Source: Lineolata rhizophorae (Eukaryota > Ascomycota > Dothideomycetes > Lineolatales > Lineolataceae). From it: 64,000 nucleotides of DNA. The notes under the pieces are model-generated. The model was not told the DNA's origin, made no database searches, and saw nothing but the letters and a program-made list of their open reading frames with translations. The DNA lies in the NCBI GenBank assembly GCA_010093515.1, contig MU001676.1, positions 321,871 to 385,870 of the forward strand, read 5' to 3'. Positions within the stretch are counted from its first letter, which is position 1, and every line of letters starts with the position of its first letter. Positions 1-10,466 of the stretch are shown piece after piece. The translations under genes were made by a program, and so were the position numbers.

Positions 1-461
1 CCTCCCTCTCTCTCTCCTCTCTCCTCCACACACGCTTCGAGGTCCTTTCAACAAGCAGAAATCCAAAGCGCTTCAATACGAAAAGAAGAAATTATCACGT
101 GTCCCATACTTCTCTGTCTATTTTATTTGCTGCGTCCTGGGACTCTGAAAGCAAATGGGACCGTTTTCTGTTTTGGTGTGCGTATGCTTGCTTTATAGGG
201 AAAGAATGCCATCCCGCTTAGAGATACAGAGGCTAGCGCTAACCTGGCTCCGTGTACCAACCACCTAAGCCTCAGAACAAAGGAAATACATTACAGGCAG
301 AAATACTCCATTGAAGCGCCTCGAAGAATACCTTAGACCAGAGAGCCAGAACTCCGCTTTCTCCATCCATTACACGCCACATCCCAGATTTCATTTAGCA
401 ATGCATACCGGGGGTACGCACACTGCCCACATTCCACGCTTCATAGCGCGCGCCCCGTCAG
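1..461. other. Intergenic, no gene seen
   Basis: The first 27 bases are an almost pure CT tract. The rest has no reading frame resembling a protein family on either strand. It lies downstream of the minus-strand membrane-protein gene, so it probably holds that gene's 3' UTR. Confidence 0.6.
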
Positions 462-1667
462 CTACTTCGCCTTCGTCTTTCCCCTTCCCTTCTTCCTCCC
501 GGTCTTGTCCATACCATCCTCCACCGTCCCCTCCACCATACCCTTCCACCCCCCATTGCCCTCCTCGCCGGCGCTCCTCCTCCCCTCCGCGCGCCTACCC
601 TTCTTCCCCGCCGCCGCCACCGCCCCACCGTCATCCCCCTCACCCTCAGCACCCCCCCGCCCTCCCACCACATCCTCGACGACGCTCGGCCCCGTCCCGC
701 ACGCCCAATCCAGCACCCCCCACGTGCCAAAGCAGCAACCCCCACGGCTCTCGACGTGGGCCTCGACGCGCCGCTGCGCGACGCCGACGCCCGGCAGCAC
801 GAAGCCCGGCACGTAGCGGAAGCCGCACCAGGCGGCCGTCTCCTCGGCGGCGGCGAGGGCGACGTTGAGGGCGAGGGCGAGCACGTGGGCGCGGGCGAGG
901 GCGGCGGGCAGCAAGAGGGGCAGCCAGCGGTGCAGGGCGTGGCAGAGCGGGTGGTCGGCGGCGGAGGCGAGGGCGAAGGCGTGCGACAGCTCGGCCGGGT
1001 GGGCCCAGCGCGCGTGCCGGCGCGCCAGCGCCGCCGCCCAGCGCGACCACCCCGCGTCGTGCAGCACCCGCCGGTGCACCGCGTACTGCAGCACGTGCCG
1101 CAGGGCGGCGCCGCGCGCCACCTCGAGCAGCAGGTTGTAGGGCGAGGGCAGGGCGGCGGAGACGCGGACGAGGGGCCGGAAGAGCGGCGGGGTCGGCGCG
1201 AGGGCGAGGCCGCCGTAGCGCGCTTTGAGCGAGGGCTTGAGGACGCCGAGGTAGAGGAGCTCGGCGCGGACGGGGTCGATGATGCAGCGCGAGAGGACGC
1301 CCGGGTCCGCGGCGATGCTGAGGAGCGTGATGCCGAAGAGCGTGTTGAAGAGGACGAGGCCGGCCATGCGGGCGAGCTGCGCGGGGGCCATCTGGCGGGT
1401 GGCGAGGGCCTTGGGGCCGGCGGCCTTGAGGCCGGCGGCGAGGGAGGGCACGGCGGCGTCCAGCAAGAGGAGCAGTAGCGATGGGATGAATGAGACTAGG
1501 AGGCGCACCGAGAGCAGTAGGAGGAAGGTGATGCTGAAGGCGTGGTAGGTCCAGAGGAGAGTGCTCCAGGTGACGTAGAAGAAGAGGATGTTGAGAGAGG
1601 TGGACCAGGAGGAGAGGGCGGGGAGGGCGAGGTAGGAGAGGAGGGGGAGCGAGACGAGGGCGCCCAT
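462..1667 (-). CDS. Sterol-desaturase/fatty-acid-hydroxylase-like membrane protein
   Basis: One exon, 401 residues, starting at the ATG at 1667; the frame stays open a further 103 codons upstream but that part is Thr/Pro/Arg-rich and unlike a protein family. The N-terminal half has several hydrophobic segments (roughly residues 1-20, 25-75 and 100-120). The C-terminal half resembles the fungal sterol desaturase superfamily of di-iron membrane oxidases: HRRVLH at about residues 198-203, HARWAH at 218-223, and the closing signature FGTWGVLDWACGT. The third histidine box, normally HxxHH, is reduced to a single His in RVEAHVE, so catalysis is doubtful. After residue about 325 comes a Gly- and Lys-rich tail. 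The reading frame is very GC-rich. Family membership is inferred from the spacing of the boxes; the substrate is unknown. Confidence 0.7.
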   Translation of the reverse strand: MGALVSLPLLSYLALPALSSWSTSLNILFFYVTWSTLLWTYHAFSITFLLLLSVRLLVSFIPSLLLLLLDAAVPSLAAGLKAAGPKALATRQMAPAQLARMAGLVLFNTLFGITLLSIAADPGVLSRCIIDPVRAELLYLGVLKPSLKARYGGLALAPTPPLFRPLVRVSAALPSPYNLLLEVARGAALRHVLQYAVHRRVLHDAGWSRWAAALARRHARWAHPAELSHAFALASAADHPLCHALHRWLPLLLPAALARAHVLALALNVALAAAEETAAWCGFRYVPGFVLPGVGVAQRRVEAHVESRGGCCFGTWGVLDWACGTGPSVVEDVVGGRGGAEGEGDDGGAVAAAGKKGRRAEGRRSAGEEGNGGWKGMVEGTVEDGMDKTGRKKGRGKTKAK

Positions 1668-1688
1668 GGTGGTGGTGGTGGTGGTGGT
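1668..1688 (-). repeat. (ACC)7 trinucleotide repeat abutting a start codon
   Basis: Seven perfect GGT units on the plus strand read as ACC units immediately upstream of the ATG of the desaturase-like gene. If translation began further upstream in the same open frame, they would encode seven threonines. Confidence 0.9.
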
Positions 1689-4600
1689 GACGAGTTGGTG
1701 GTGTGCGATTGTCGGAGCTAGATATGGCGGGGGTCGAATTGGGAAGCGGCCGTGGCGTGGGTGATGACAGATTTCCGCGAAGCTGTCCGCCCGTGGTTCA
1801 GCGCTCGGTTCACAGGTTCTCAAACCGCTCGACGCGCCACGGCGCTGCACGACCCGGACCACGGTCCGATGTGAGGTCCAGCCGGCGATGACGCGTGGCC
1901 GAGTGAAGAAGTCGGTACTCCGTACTTGGGACTGTACTAATTGTAGAGGTGCGAAACCGGAATGGGACCGATGCAAGTCGCATCAACAGGCCACGGTTAA
2001 AATATGTACAATGAACCGGAGAGGCAATCTGACACCGATGAAATCCTGCCAAGATGGCGCCCGGCGTGCGACGCGGCCGCTCGGTGACGATGACGTCCAG
2101 ATGGCAGATCCATCGGGCGCAAAGCTGGTTGGCTGGCGGTGGTCAGCCACACCTTGCCCGCACAGATGCGGCGCCACGGGCCCTGGCGCTGTGGCTTGAC
2201 GGCGGGAGCGCCCCACGGGAGCCCCTGGCCCAGCGCCAGAGAAATTGCTCCATCGGCCAACCAGAGCGGGCCTTGTCCCCTGCCTCCGTCTGCCGGCCGT
2301 TGGGCCCAATTCAAGGGCTTCGAGCCCCCGGCTGCCTGCACGGCGGGACCGTTGGGACAAAAAGAAAAGGGCAACGCAGCGGGGAAGTCTTGAGTGGACC
2401 TCGTGGGAGTCGTGGGCAGCAAGGCAGCAGGGCAAGGGCGGGCCTTGGGCTCCGGCCGTCTGAGTCTCTGACTCGTGTTCCGAGGGCCGTTTTTCCCGGC
2501 TTCAGAATCTGCACGCAAGAAGCTTAAAGTTTTTCTTCCGGCCTTCGGTGCGGAGAACCTACATGGCGGAAGACCTGGATGCATCTGCAGTGTGCATTGG
2601 ACGTAGGTCGGACGTAGGCGTATGCGAGCTGCGTCGTGACGGGGCCCGCTGCTGCTGAAACTTTCGGCCGGGCCACTTTGCAGCTATAAGTTTATGCCGT
2701 TAAGCCTCCAAACACGAAGGGGTCCGGTGGCCCGGCGGGCAAGACCAGGCTCAATTGAATTGGAAAGGTGTTTTCCGCGTGGGCGCGCACACGTGCGCTT
2801 GGGCCGTCCGCGGGTTTGGACTCGGGGAGGATGCCATGGATAAGAGCGGCAGCAAGCGCCTCCCAGCGCCCGAGTTGCTTTTGCGCTTGCTGAGACCGGG
2901 CCAATGGGCTCGTCCGCCTGGATAATGACGATGGTCCTCACCTCGCTCCAATAACGTCTGTCATGCCTCCTTTCGGAGTGCTTCTGCCTACTGCGTCCAT
3001 AGGCCTACTACGTATGCAGGTATTCGTTTGGTATCCTCCGGTGGCCTCGAGTGTGAGCAAGGAAGCTGAGCGGCATGGCATGTCGTAACCGAGCGGAGAT
3101 TACTACGTATGTACATATGTATTCGCCTTGCGCTCCCTTGGCCTGGGATACATAGGGCGAGGCGAGAGAAATTCGCCGGGCCCCATTCGCCGGCCGCAGA
3201 CCCGGGTGCGAGCGGCGCCGGGATTGGCTGAGGGGCGGCAATTGCTCGCGGGCGAAAAGGGGATTGAGGGCGCAGAAAGACGGGCGAGCCCCTGTCTCTT
3301 CCGCCCGCAGGCGGACGCGGCGCCAGCCCTTCTTCTCTTCGGGCATGCAGAAGGGCCGGCGGTAGCGCTCAGAACAGCAGCCCGCGTGTTGCTGCAGAGG
3401 CAATTGGCGGGGGTGCACCGAGAGGCAGACGCATCCATCCCCGTCCTGCGGCTGGAACTTTCCCCATCGTCCTCCTCCTGCACCCAAGGCATCGCTCGTG
3501 CAAGCCTCCTCCCCCGACAAACCCATCACCTGCGTGCGCATTCCGCGCCCCCCCGCCCGCGCCGCGACTCCCTCCCTCCCTCTCTCCCTTCTTGCCGCTA
3601 TTCTCTCACCTCTTCGCGCACCGCGTTTCGCTCGCCGCCCGCGCCCGCCCGCCGCCGTCCATCCGGCCTGGAGGTTTCGCCTGCTTCCGTCCCGTCCTGC
3701 AGCTTACCCTCCCCCCCGCCGATCCCGCGGCCTGCGCCTGACCGGACCGGCTGCAGCGCCCGTCGCATCCGGATTCGCTCCTCGCGGCGAACGCAGGCAC
3801 GAACATCCCATACACACACGGAGCGCGCCAGCTCCTTCGCGAACAAAGCCCCCTCCCGCGTGGGCATTCGACAGAAGCAGCCTCGAAGCCTTCTCTCCTG
3901 CTTCTGTCGCGTGTCTGGCGAACAGTCCGCCACCCGCGAACAGTACCGACATGCACCGCCAGTCCTAGACATTCGCGGTCTCCCCAGCATTTGCTCGCCC
4001 GCCTCGCGGCCTGCAAAGGCCGGGCTTGTGGTAGCATCCAGACCAGCCCGGAAAGGGGAAGGACACGTGCGTGGAAAACATCGAGACCACGCAAAAACCC
4101 GTGCGACCTTTTTCTGCTTGGGCTGGGTATTCCCCTACTGCTTTCCTTGCCTCCCTGGGCTGCATAGTTGGCTCGTCCTATACGGCCGACTCACCAAGGT
4201 TGTCGGCTACCCGAGCTGTGGACTAAAACCCCCGGGCTAGTCAACTCTTCGTCGTTGGACAAACGCAGCACCAGCACAAGGAAACGAAAGGAACAAAAAA
4301 AATCTTTCTGGTCGGCTGTGACCACCTGTCTAGCTGCTGCGTGCGAGTCGCGTGTGCAGGCGCCGGCGAGCTCAGCGGCTGCCATTAAGCTCGTCCTGGA
4401 CCTTTCCGCCGGCGCGGTGGCTCGACCCTGCGCGGCCACAGAGGGAGACCCCTGGCCCGGGCGTGCATACGGCGCCTGCAGGACGAAGAACGGCCGCCTC
4501 TCTATTCGAGCCCGCCCGCCAGCTCCTCGCGCCATTTCGGCACCCTAGTCGTCCGTTTCTCGAACCCGTCTCCACCGCCGCTTTTGCCTCGTCTCACCGT

Positions 4601-4725
4601 TCCTGCGCGTGCGTTAGGTAGCGCTTCTGCGCGAACTCCACACACTCCTGGCCCTCCTCGCCGATTTTGCCGCGCGCGAGGCCATTGGCCCGCCCCATCC
4701 GGGCGGCCTGGTCTCCCCCATCGCC
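1689..4725. other. Long GC-rich intergenic region between divergent genes
   Basis: About 3 kb between the divergent desaturase-like (-) and hydrolase (+) genes. Many long frames are open on both strands, including 3128-4240 (+), but their translations are Arg/Pro/Ala-rich and match no family, as expected from GC-rich DNA that is poor in stop codons. A pyrimidine-rich CT stretch lies near 3565-3605. Presumably it holds both promoters and a long 5' leader for the hydrolase; no defined site was recognised. Confidence 0.5.
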
Positions 4726-7700
4726 ATGGACGTCGAGCAGCAGTCCGGATCCGGATCCCGTGCCGCCGCCGCCGCCGCGACGGGCGTACCTCCCGTGCCC
4801 AGCATCCCCGCCGTTTCAACCTCTGCGCAAGGCCATCATGGTCAAGGCCGGAGACGCTCCCTTCCCAGTTCCGTAGCGAGCCACGACCTCCCGGCCGCCG
4901 CGGCCGCCGGACACAAGAAGCGCGTCGATCGCCCTTCGCCGCTACCCCGCAACGCCTCTCCCTCGCCCGAGGTCATCTCCTCGCTGATCACATCCCTCTC
5001 GGCCATTTCAGGGCAGGCTTCCGCTACCGCAGCAGCCGCAGGCCACGACCTACCAGCGGCACCGTCAGCTCACCGCCAGCGCCGGCCGCGGTCCTTCCTG
5101 GATCCAGCCGACGCCGCCGGTAGCCACTCGACCCCGGCGAGTCCGTCAGCGCACCAGACCGAATTTCTCGCGCCGCCGGCGCACGAAGAAGGCCCGGGCA
5201 GCTTCGGGATCGAGTACGGCAAGTTCCACCGCACCTGGAGCGACAATGACTACGAGTACACGGACGACGCCGCCGAACCCCCAGTAGTCCGCACGTCGAA
5301 GCCGCCGAGCGGGCTGTCGCCGCTGACCGCGTCGCAGAAGGCGTCCAGCTCGTCGCGAGCCTCGTCGGTGGCGCGCACGCGCGAAACCTCGGGGAGCTTG
5401 AAGAGCTACCTGCGCTCCGGATCGCGGTCGCGGAGCTCGCTTTCACTCAACTCGTACGCCCAGTCGCAGGCGGCAGCCGGGAGCCAGGAGCGCCGGGACA
5501 GCCATCCGCCGCAGGCCGACGACGCGAGTTCGGTGGGGAACCTGAGCATTCACGTACCTGAGAACGCGCCGGGGCCAAACAACGGTTCGACGCCAGCGGG
5601 GCCTAGCACGGCCAATCGACACGGGCGCTCGCTCTCGACGACCAGTCACGACAGCGGCGACAGCAGGAGAAGCAGCAGCGTCGGCCGTCACAACAGAGCG
5701 AGCCGCGGGTTGATGTACATGAGCTCTCGGGAGCGACTGAGATCCAAGGAAGCTGACAGAGACCGCAAACGTGCCACGCTTAGTGGAGGCATTCCCGGTA
5801 ACATAGCACCTACCCCCGCGGAAGACGCGTCGTCTTCGCAAGCCGGACCATCATCATCATCCGCCGCTGGAACGTCCTCTCAGCAAGCGCAGCAGCTCGC
5901 AAAGAAGCAGTTTTTCGCAGAAACACCTATCGACGAAGAGGAAGTTTCTTCCGTAGCAGGGCCATCGGGATCGAGGGGACAGCCTGCCGGAGACTGGGAG
6001 ACGAGCACGCCTTCTCCGTCAAAGGACCTCAAAGGCAAAAGCCCCGCCAGAGGCACGCCGACGCCCTTGTTAGAGGGGTCGCCTACGGTAGGACCGGGCT
6101 TCATCCCCACGCGCGGGTCGTCGCTGCATCACACCCAGAGCTCGGCGGCGCAACACAAGCGGGCGAAGCCACGCAGGCCCAGCCACGAGAAGGAGAAGCT
6201 GAAGAAAGGAAAAGGCGTCGAACGAAAGGAGCGAAACAGAAACAGCAGCGGTACCGTGGAGAAGGTGCAGCGATCCGACGACGACGAGGAGGAGCCGAAG
6301 AAGAAGCAGGGGGCGCAGGAGTCGCCGTCAAAGCGACAGCAGCGCAAGTCTAATAACTACGAGGACCGCGCGGGGCGCACGAGCACCAGCTTCGACTTCG
6401 AGCACGACGAAGAGAAGGTGACGCAGCGCATAAGACAGCTCAAGGCGCAGAAGGAGGAGCGCGAGCGCGAGCGCGCAATGGCCCGGCTCGTGCACAACAG
6501 CGGCGGCGGCTCGCCGACCAAAGCGGGCGCGGCGCAGGCCGGCGGGAGCCGGCCCCGGAAGCTCGTCAAGCGGAACAGCCCGCCGCCGCCGCCGCCGGAC
6601 GTGCGCATCACCACCACTAGGCCCATGGCGCACGAGAACCTGGACGCGACCGGGGCCAGCGACGGCGACGACGATGCGTCCGACTCCATCGTGTCGTCGG
6701 ACCCGGAGTTCGACAAGCACAACGCGCACACGCCGACGCCCAAGGACCCGGCGTCGGCGACGGCGAAGGCGCATAAGATCCTCGGCCTCTCGCCTCCACA
6801 ATCTGGCGCACCGATGAAACACGACGAACACCAGCGGCCCATGCCCCACCCATTCGATCCGCCGCCCGCGCATGCTTCGGCGGGCACGAGCGCGACGGCC
6901 ACGCCCACTTCTGCGGCCCGGGGCCGCGGTAATAATGCCGCCGTTAATGCGCACACCACGACTGCCAAAACTTCCCCTGTCCCCCGCACTTCAGCGGCCG
7001 TCATCCCCGACTCATCGCCATCAAACAACGCCACTGACGGTGCCACCGCCGCCGATCGGCAACCCTCGACGCCGACCTACGAGGCGCCGCCGCTCCCAAT
7101 CGACTACCCGCTCGCGTTGCAGACGCTCGACCGCCTGTCCACGTACAGCAGCAAGGCGTCCGTCACGTCGAGCGGACGCGAGACGACGGCCAGCGCCCCC
7201 GCCGCCGCCAGCCGCAGGCAGTCCGTCGCCGTCGGCGGCCGCTCCGCCATCGCGCGCAAGAAGAACAATTCGCTCATCAACCCGGATAGCCCCACCAACG
7301 CCGCCGCCGCCGCCGTTGGCAGCCCCAACGGCGCGACCATCCCCAACGGACACGGAAACGGGTACCCTGCGAGCCCTCCACCCCCGCAACCGACCGCGAC
7401 CGCATCGTCCCCCATTGGGCCCACGTCCCCGCCGTCCGTGGCCCCTCCCCGCCGCGCTTCCAGCGGCCAATACTACCAGACCCGGCTGTCGCCCAGCCCG
7501 GCGCCATCGTCGCCCACGCACTCGCCGCAGCAGTCGCAGTCGCAGTCGCAATCGGCGAGCAGCGGCCCCAACCACCACCACCACCGCCACCATTCCCAGC
7601 AGCATCAGCCCCAGCAGCAGGGGCGGCAGCTCTCGCTCGACCTCACGCTCTCGCGGTCGCGGTCGGCGCGCCAGCCCAAGTCGAAGCGCTGGTCGCATCC

Positions 7701-9315
7701 GGACCTGCCGCTGCGCGCGGAGCCGAAGACGCTGATCGAGCCCCGGGACCGCGGGGCCAAAGGCGGCGCGTTAGGAGGCGCGGTCGGCGGTGGATCGGCG
7801 GCGGCGGGAGCAGCAGGAGCTGCGTCGGGAGGAGCAGCAGGCGGAGGAGGAGTCACATCGCCGGGGACAGCGCAACAGGCGCCGACGGAGCCGGCCATCT
7901 CGGAGCGGCCCTCGAGCGCCGACTCGATCGACATGGCGGTGGAGGCGTTCCTGACGCACCCGCGGCTGTCGCAGAAGGTGCGGCATCCGCAGACGGGGCG
8001 CATCATCTCCTTCTCGGACGTGGGCGATCCCAAGGGGTACGCCGTCTTTTGCTGCGTCGGCATGGGGCTGACGCGCTACGTGACGGCCTTCTACGACGAG
8101 CTGGCGACGAGCCTGAAGTTGCGGCTGATCACGCCGGATCGGCCGGGCGTAGGCGAGAGCGAGGCGTATCCGGATGGGGAGGGGACGCCGTTGAGTTGGC
8201 CGGGTGAGTCTCTTATCCTCTTTTTCTCTTCCTTTGCCCCCGTTGATCGAGCCGTGAGGACTAATTGCTACTCGATGCGTGTTCTAGATGACGTTCTGGC
8301 TATCTGCCAGGCGCTCAAAATCACAAAATTCTCTCTGCTAGCGCACTCGGCCGGGGCCATCTACGCGCTGGCCACGGCCTTGCGCCTACCACAGCACATC
8401 CGGGGGCGGGTCCACCTGCTCGCGCCCTGGATCCCGCCCTCGCAGATGTCGCCCATCGGCATCCACGCCGACGCGGTGCCGGCGGGACAGCTGCCGCGCT
8501 CGCAGCGCTTCCTACGCGTCCTACCGACGCCGTTCCTAAAGGTGGCCAACTCGGGCTTCATGTCGGCGACGAGCGCCAGCATCACGCGCTCGGTGCCCAA
8601 GAGCCCGCAGAACAGCGCGAGCAAGAAGAGGAAGACGGGCGGGAACTCGCCGGCGGCGAACGGCGGCGGCGCCAAGTCGATACCGATGGACGTCGCCGCC
8701 CCGGCCCCGTACAATGCCCGCAGAGAGTCCATCCTCATGATGGACCGCATCGCGCCGTCCAACTCGTCGCTGGCGGTGCAGGACCCGCACGACCCGTCCC
8801 ACACCGGGGGCGGGCTGGGGGGCGGGCCCTGGGTGGACGGCCCGGCGGCTCTGGCGGCGCCGACGCCGTCGGCGGCCGCGACGCCGTACCACCTGAGCAG
8901 CCCGGACCGGCGGGCGCGCTACGACGCGCGGCTGACGAGCCAGACGTGGGACCTGGCGACGACGCACGCGAACCCGGCGGTCGACCTGCTGGTGTGCCTG
9001 GAGCGGCACGCGCCCATCGGGTTCCGCTACGTGGACATCACGCGGGCCGTCGTGATCCACCACGGCGCGCGCGACAGCCGGGTGCCCGTCGACAACGTCA
9101 AGTGGCTCGGCCGCACGATGCGGCGGTGCGAGGTCCGGATTCTGGAGGGCGAGGGCCACGGCTTGATGGCGAGCGCCAAGGTCATGGCCAATGTGCTGCA
9201 GGAGATGAGTAAGGAGTGGGAGGACTGGACGGCGGTGGTGCAGGGGAGGGGGAAGGGGGGGATTAGGGGGACGGGGGGCTCGGGGGTGGGGGGCGCGATG
9301 GGGAGTGCGGGGTGA
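4726..9315 (+). CDS. Giant alpha/beta-hydrolase with long disordered N-terminus
   Basis: Two exons (4726-8203, 8288-9315) give 1501 residues. The ATG sits in a good context (cgccATGg). Residues 1 to about 1060 are low-complexity: Ser/Ala/Pro/Gln-rich, with SQSQSQSQ, His-rich and poly-Ala runs, and basic patches. The C-terminal 440 residues are an alpha/beta hydrolase: oxyanion strand (FCCVGMGLTRY), RPGVGES, nucleophile Ser1180 in LLAHSAGAIYAL, acid Asp1422 in GARDSRVP, and His1450 in GEGHGLM. An insert of roughly 140 Ser/Gly/Ala-rich residues separates the core from the acid loop. The 84-nt intron is a multiple of three and has no stop; splicing joins SWP to DDVLAICQ, which fits the fold, whereas retention would add 28 residues. 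Substrate unknown; I recognise only the fold and the complete triad. Confidence 0.85.
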   Translation: MDVEQQSGSGSRAAAAAATGVPPVPSIPAVSTSAQGHHGQGRRRSLPSSVASHDLPAAAAAGHKKRVDRPSPLPRNASPSPEVISSLITSLSAISGQASATAAAAGHDLPAAPSAHRQRRPRSFLDPADAAGSHSTPASPSAHQTEFLAPPAHEEGPGSFGIEYGKFHRTWSDNDYEYTDDAAEPPVVRTSKPPSGLSPLTASQKASSSSRASSVARTRETSGSLKSYLRSGSRSRSSLSLNSYAQSQAAAGSQERRDSHPPQADDASSVGNLSIHVPENAPGPNNGSTPAGPSTANRHGRSLSTTSHDSGDSRRSSSVGRHNRASRGLMYMSSRERLRSKEADRDRKRATLSGGIPGNIAPTPAEDASSSQAGPSSSSAAGTSSQQAQQLAKKQFFAETPIDEEEVSSVAGPSGSRGQPAGDWETSTPSPSKDLKGKSPARGTPTPLLEGSPTVGPGFIPTRGSSLHHTQSSAAQHKRAKPRRPSHEKEKLKKGKGVERKERNRNSSGTVEKVQRSDDDEEEPKKKQGAQESPSKRQQRKSNNYEDRAGRTSTSFDFEHDEEKVTQRIRQLKAQKEERERERAMARLVHNSGGGSPTKAGAAQAGGSRPRKLVKRNSPPPPPPDVRITTTRPMAHENLDATGASDGDDDASDSIVSSDPEFDKHNAHTPTPKDPASATAKAHKILGLSPPQSGAPMKHDEHQRPMPHPFDPPPAHASAGTSATATPTSAARGRGNNAAVNAHTTTAKTSPVPRTSAAVIPDSSPSNNATDGATAADRQPSTPTYEAPPLPIDYPLALQTLDRLSTYSSKASVTSSGRETTASAPAAASRRQSVAVGGRSAIARKKNNSLINPDSPTNAAAAAVGSPNGATIPNGHGNGYPASPPPPQPTATASSPIGPTSPPSVAPPRRASSGQYYQTRLSPSPAPSSPTHSPQQSQSQSQSASSGPNHHHHRHHSQQHQPQQQGRQLSLDLTLSRSRSARQPKSKRWSHPDLPLRAEPKTLIEPRDRGAKGGALGGAVGGGSAAAGAAGAASGGAAGGGGVTSPGTAQQAPTEPAISERPSSADSIDMAVEAFLTHPRLSQKVRHPQTGRIISFSDVGDPKGYAVFCCVGMGLTRYVTAFYDELATSLKLRLITPDRPGVGESEAYPDGEGTPLSWPGESLILFFSSFAPVDRAVRTNCYSMRVLDDVLAICQALKITKFSLLAHSAGAIYALATALRLPQHIRGRVHLLAPWIPPSQMSPIGIHADAVPAGQLPRSQRFLRVLPTPFLKVANSGFMSATSASITRSVPKSPQNSASKKRKTGGNSPAANGGGAKSIPMDVAAPAPYNARRESILMMDRIAPSNSSLAVQDPHDPSHTGGGLGGGPWVDGPAALAAPTPSAAATPYHLSSPDRRARYDARLTSQTWDLATTHANPAVDLLVCLERHAPIGFRYVDITRAVVIHHGARDSRVPVDNVKWLGRTMRRCEVRILEGEGHGLMASAKVMANVLQEMSKEWEDWTAVVQGRGKGGIRGTGGSGVGGAMGSAG

Positions 9316-10466
9316 AGAATAAGAGCTTTTACCTTTTTCTTTTTCCCCTCCCCCTTCTTTTTTTTGTCGATTTTTGTGAAGGACTTTTGTTTCTTTTGTT
9401 AGGACTAGGGTTGAAGATACGTCTGTTGTAATTTCCCTTTGTTGCATTTCTTTTGCTCCATTGAGCGACTTTGCTGGACTAGGGCTGGGTGGTAGACGGC
9501 TTAACTGATTGACCACTCTGCGCTGCTCCGTCTTCTTCTTCCCTGTTTCTTGTTCTGCTCCTCCTCTTCCTTCTCTTTTCTATCTTGTTCCTATCTTGGT
9601 GGATATCCTCTCCCGTCTCCCGCGCTTTGCGTAAAAAGCGATGTAATGCTGTCCTGTCTCTCTCCACATGTCCCATCTGTCTCTGGACCTGCTCAGTAGG
9701 TGTCGGGCGACGTTTTTATATATACCCAGGCACGCGCGCCCAAGTGGTTCGGAACGTGCTCTTCTCTAGGGCTTGGTTTACGTTGTCATCGTTGTGCTCA
9801 TCGATCCGCCTGGTTCATCGACAGCCTTGCTGCTTGTTGCTTGGTTGTGAGGTTGCGATTTTTGTTTTAGTCCCATACTCCGTACGTATTTGTCGAAACG
9901 CAGCGCAGCATGTGAGGTGGCGAACTAGAGAGGCTACTGGTAGCGCTTGTTAGCTGGAGCGTTAAGTAATTGATCTAGCAAGTGTAGTTGCATTGTCATG
10001 TTGAGAGTAGTGACGAAGTAGGAGCGTGACGGCGTGTTTGGTTCTTTCATGATTCTGCCTCGGGTGCGACCTCGAGCGCATGGCAAGTATTGAATTAAGT
10101 CAGCTATAGCGCCCTTGTTTGGGTTGCCTACGAAACTAAGATCTTAGGTTTTGAAGCTCGGTTCCGTGTCCCGACCGGCTTCACCAGGCTGCGTGAGAGG
10201 TTGCTCGTGAGCAAATTTTGAGGGGAGCCAATTTGGCGCTCGTTGATTGGCGGTGTGCGCACACGGAACCCTGCAAGCGCCAAGATTTCGCCGTTCCTGC
10301 GCAGCGTCGGCTAGGGATTTTTTCCATCGCCAAACCCCAAGATTTCATCCCATCCAGCACTTCAATCTCTCCACGGAGCCGCTTGCTCCGCGACTCCGCA
10401 CGTCTACGCCACGAAACGGCGGCCGCGGCCTCGACCGCAATTCAAACTCACATCCCTGCGATCACA
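9316..10466. other. Intergenic, no gene seen
   Basis: Downstream of the hydrolase is a T-rich stretch suited to 3' processing (9330-9400). Further on, 9710-9730 contains a TTTTTATATATACC run resembling a TATA element, but it is 750 bases from the next ATG. The NOP4 frame is open from 10218 without homology before its ATG at 10467. Confidence 0.5.

Noticed and set aside
311-868. Plus-strand frame of 185 codons, Pro/Ser-rich
   Set aside because: It lies antisense to the C-terminal tail of the desaturase-like gene and has no family pattern.
3128-4240. Open frame of 370 codons on the plus strand
   Set aside because: It begins with TTG, its composition is Arg/Pro/Ser low-complexity, and overlapping frames on both strands are equally open. 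This is typical of GC-rich non-coding DNA.
6872-7735. Plus-strand frame of 287 codons inside the hydrolase gene
   Set aside because: It is a shifted-frame shadow rich in Arg and Pro; the hydrolase frame is the real one.
8536-9516. Minus-strand frame of 326 codons opposite the hydrolase domain
   Set aside because: It is antisense to the conserved catalytic region, its translation is Arg/His/Val-rich and matches nothing.
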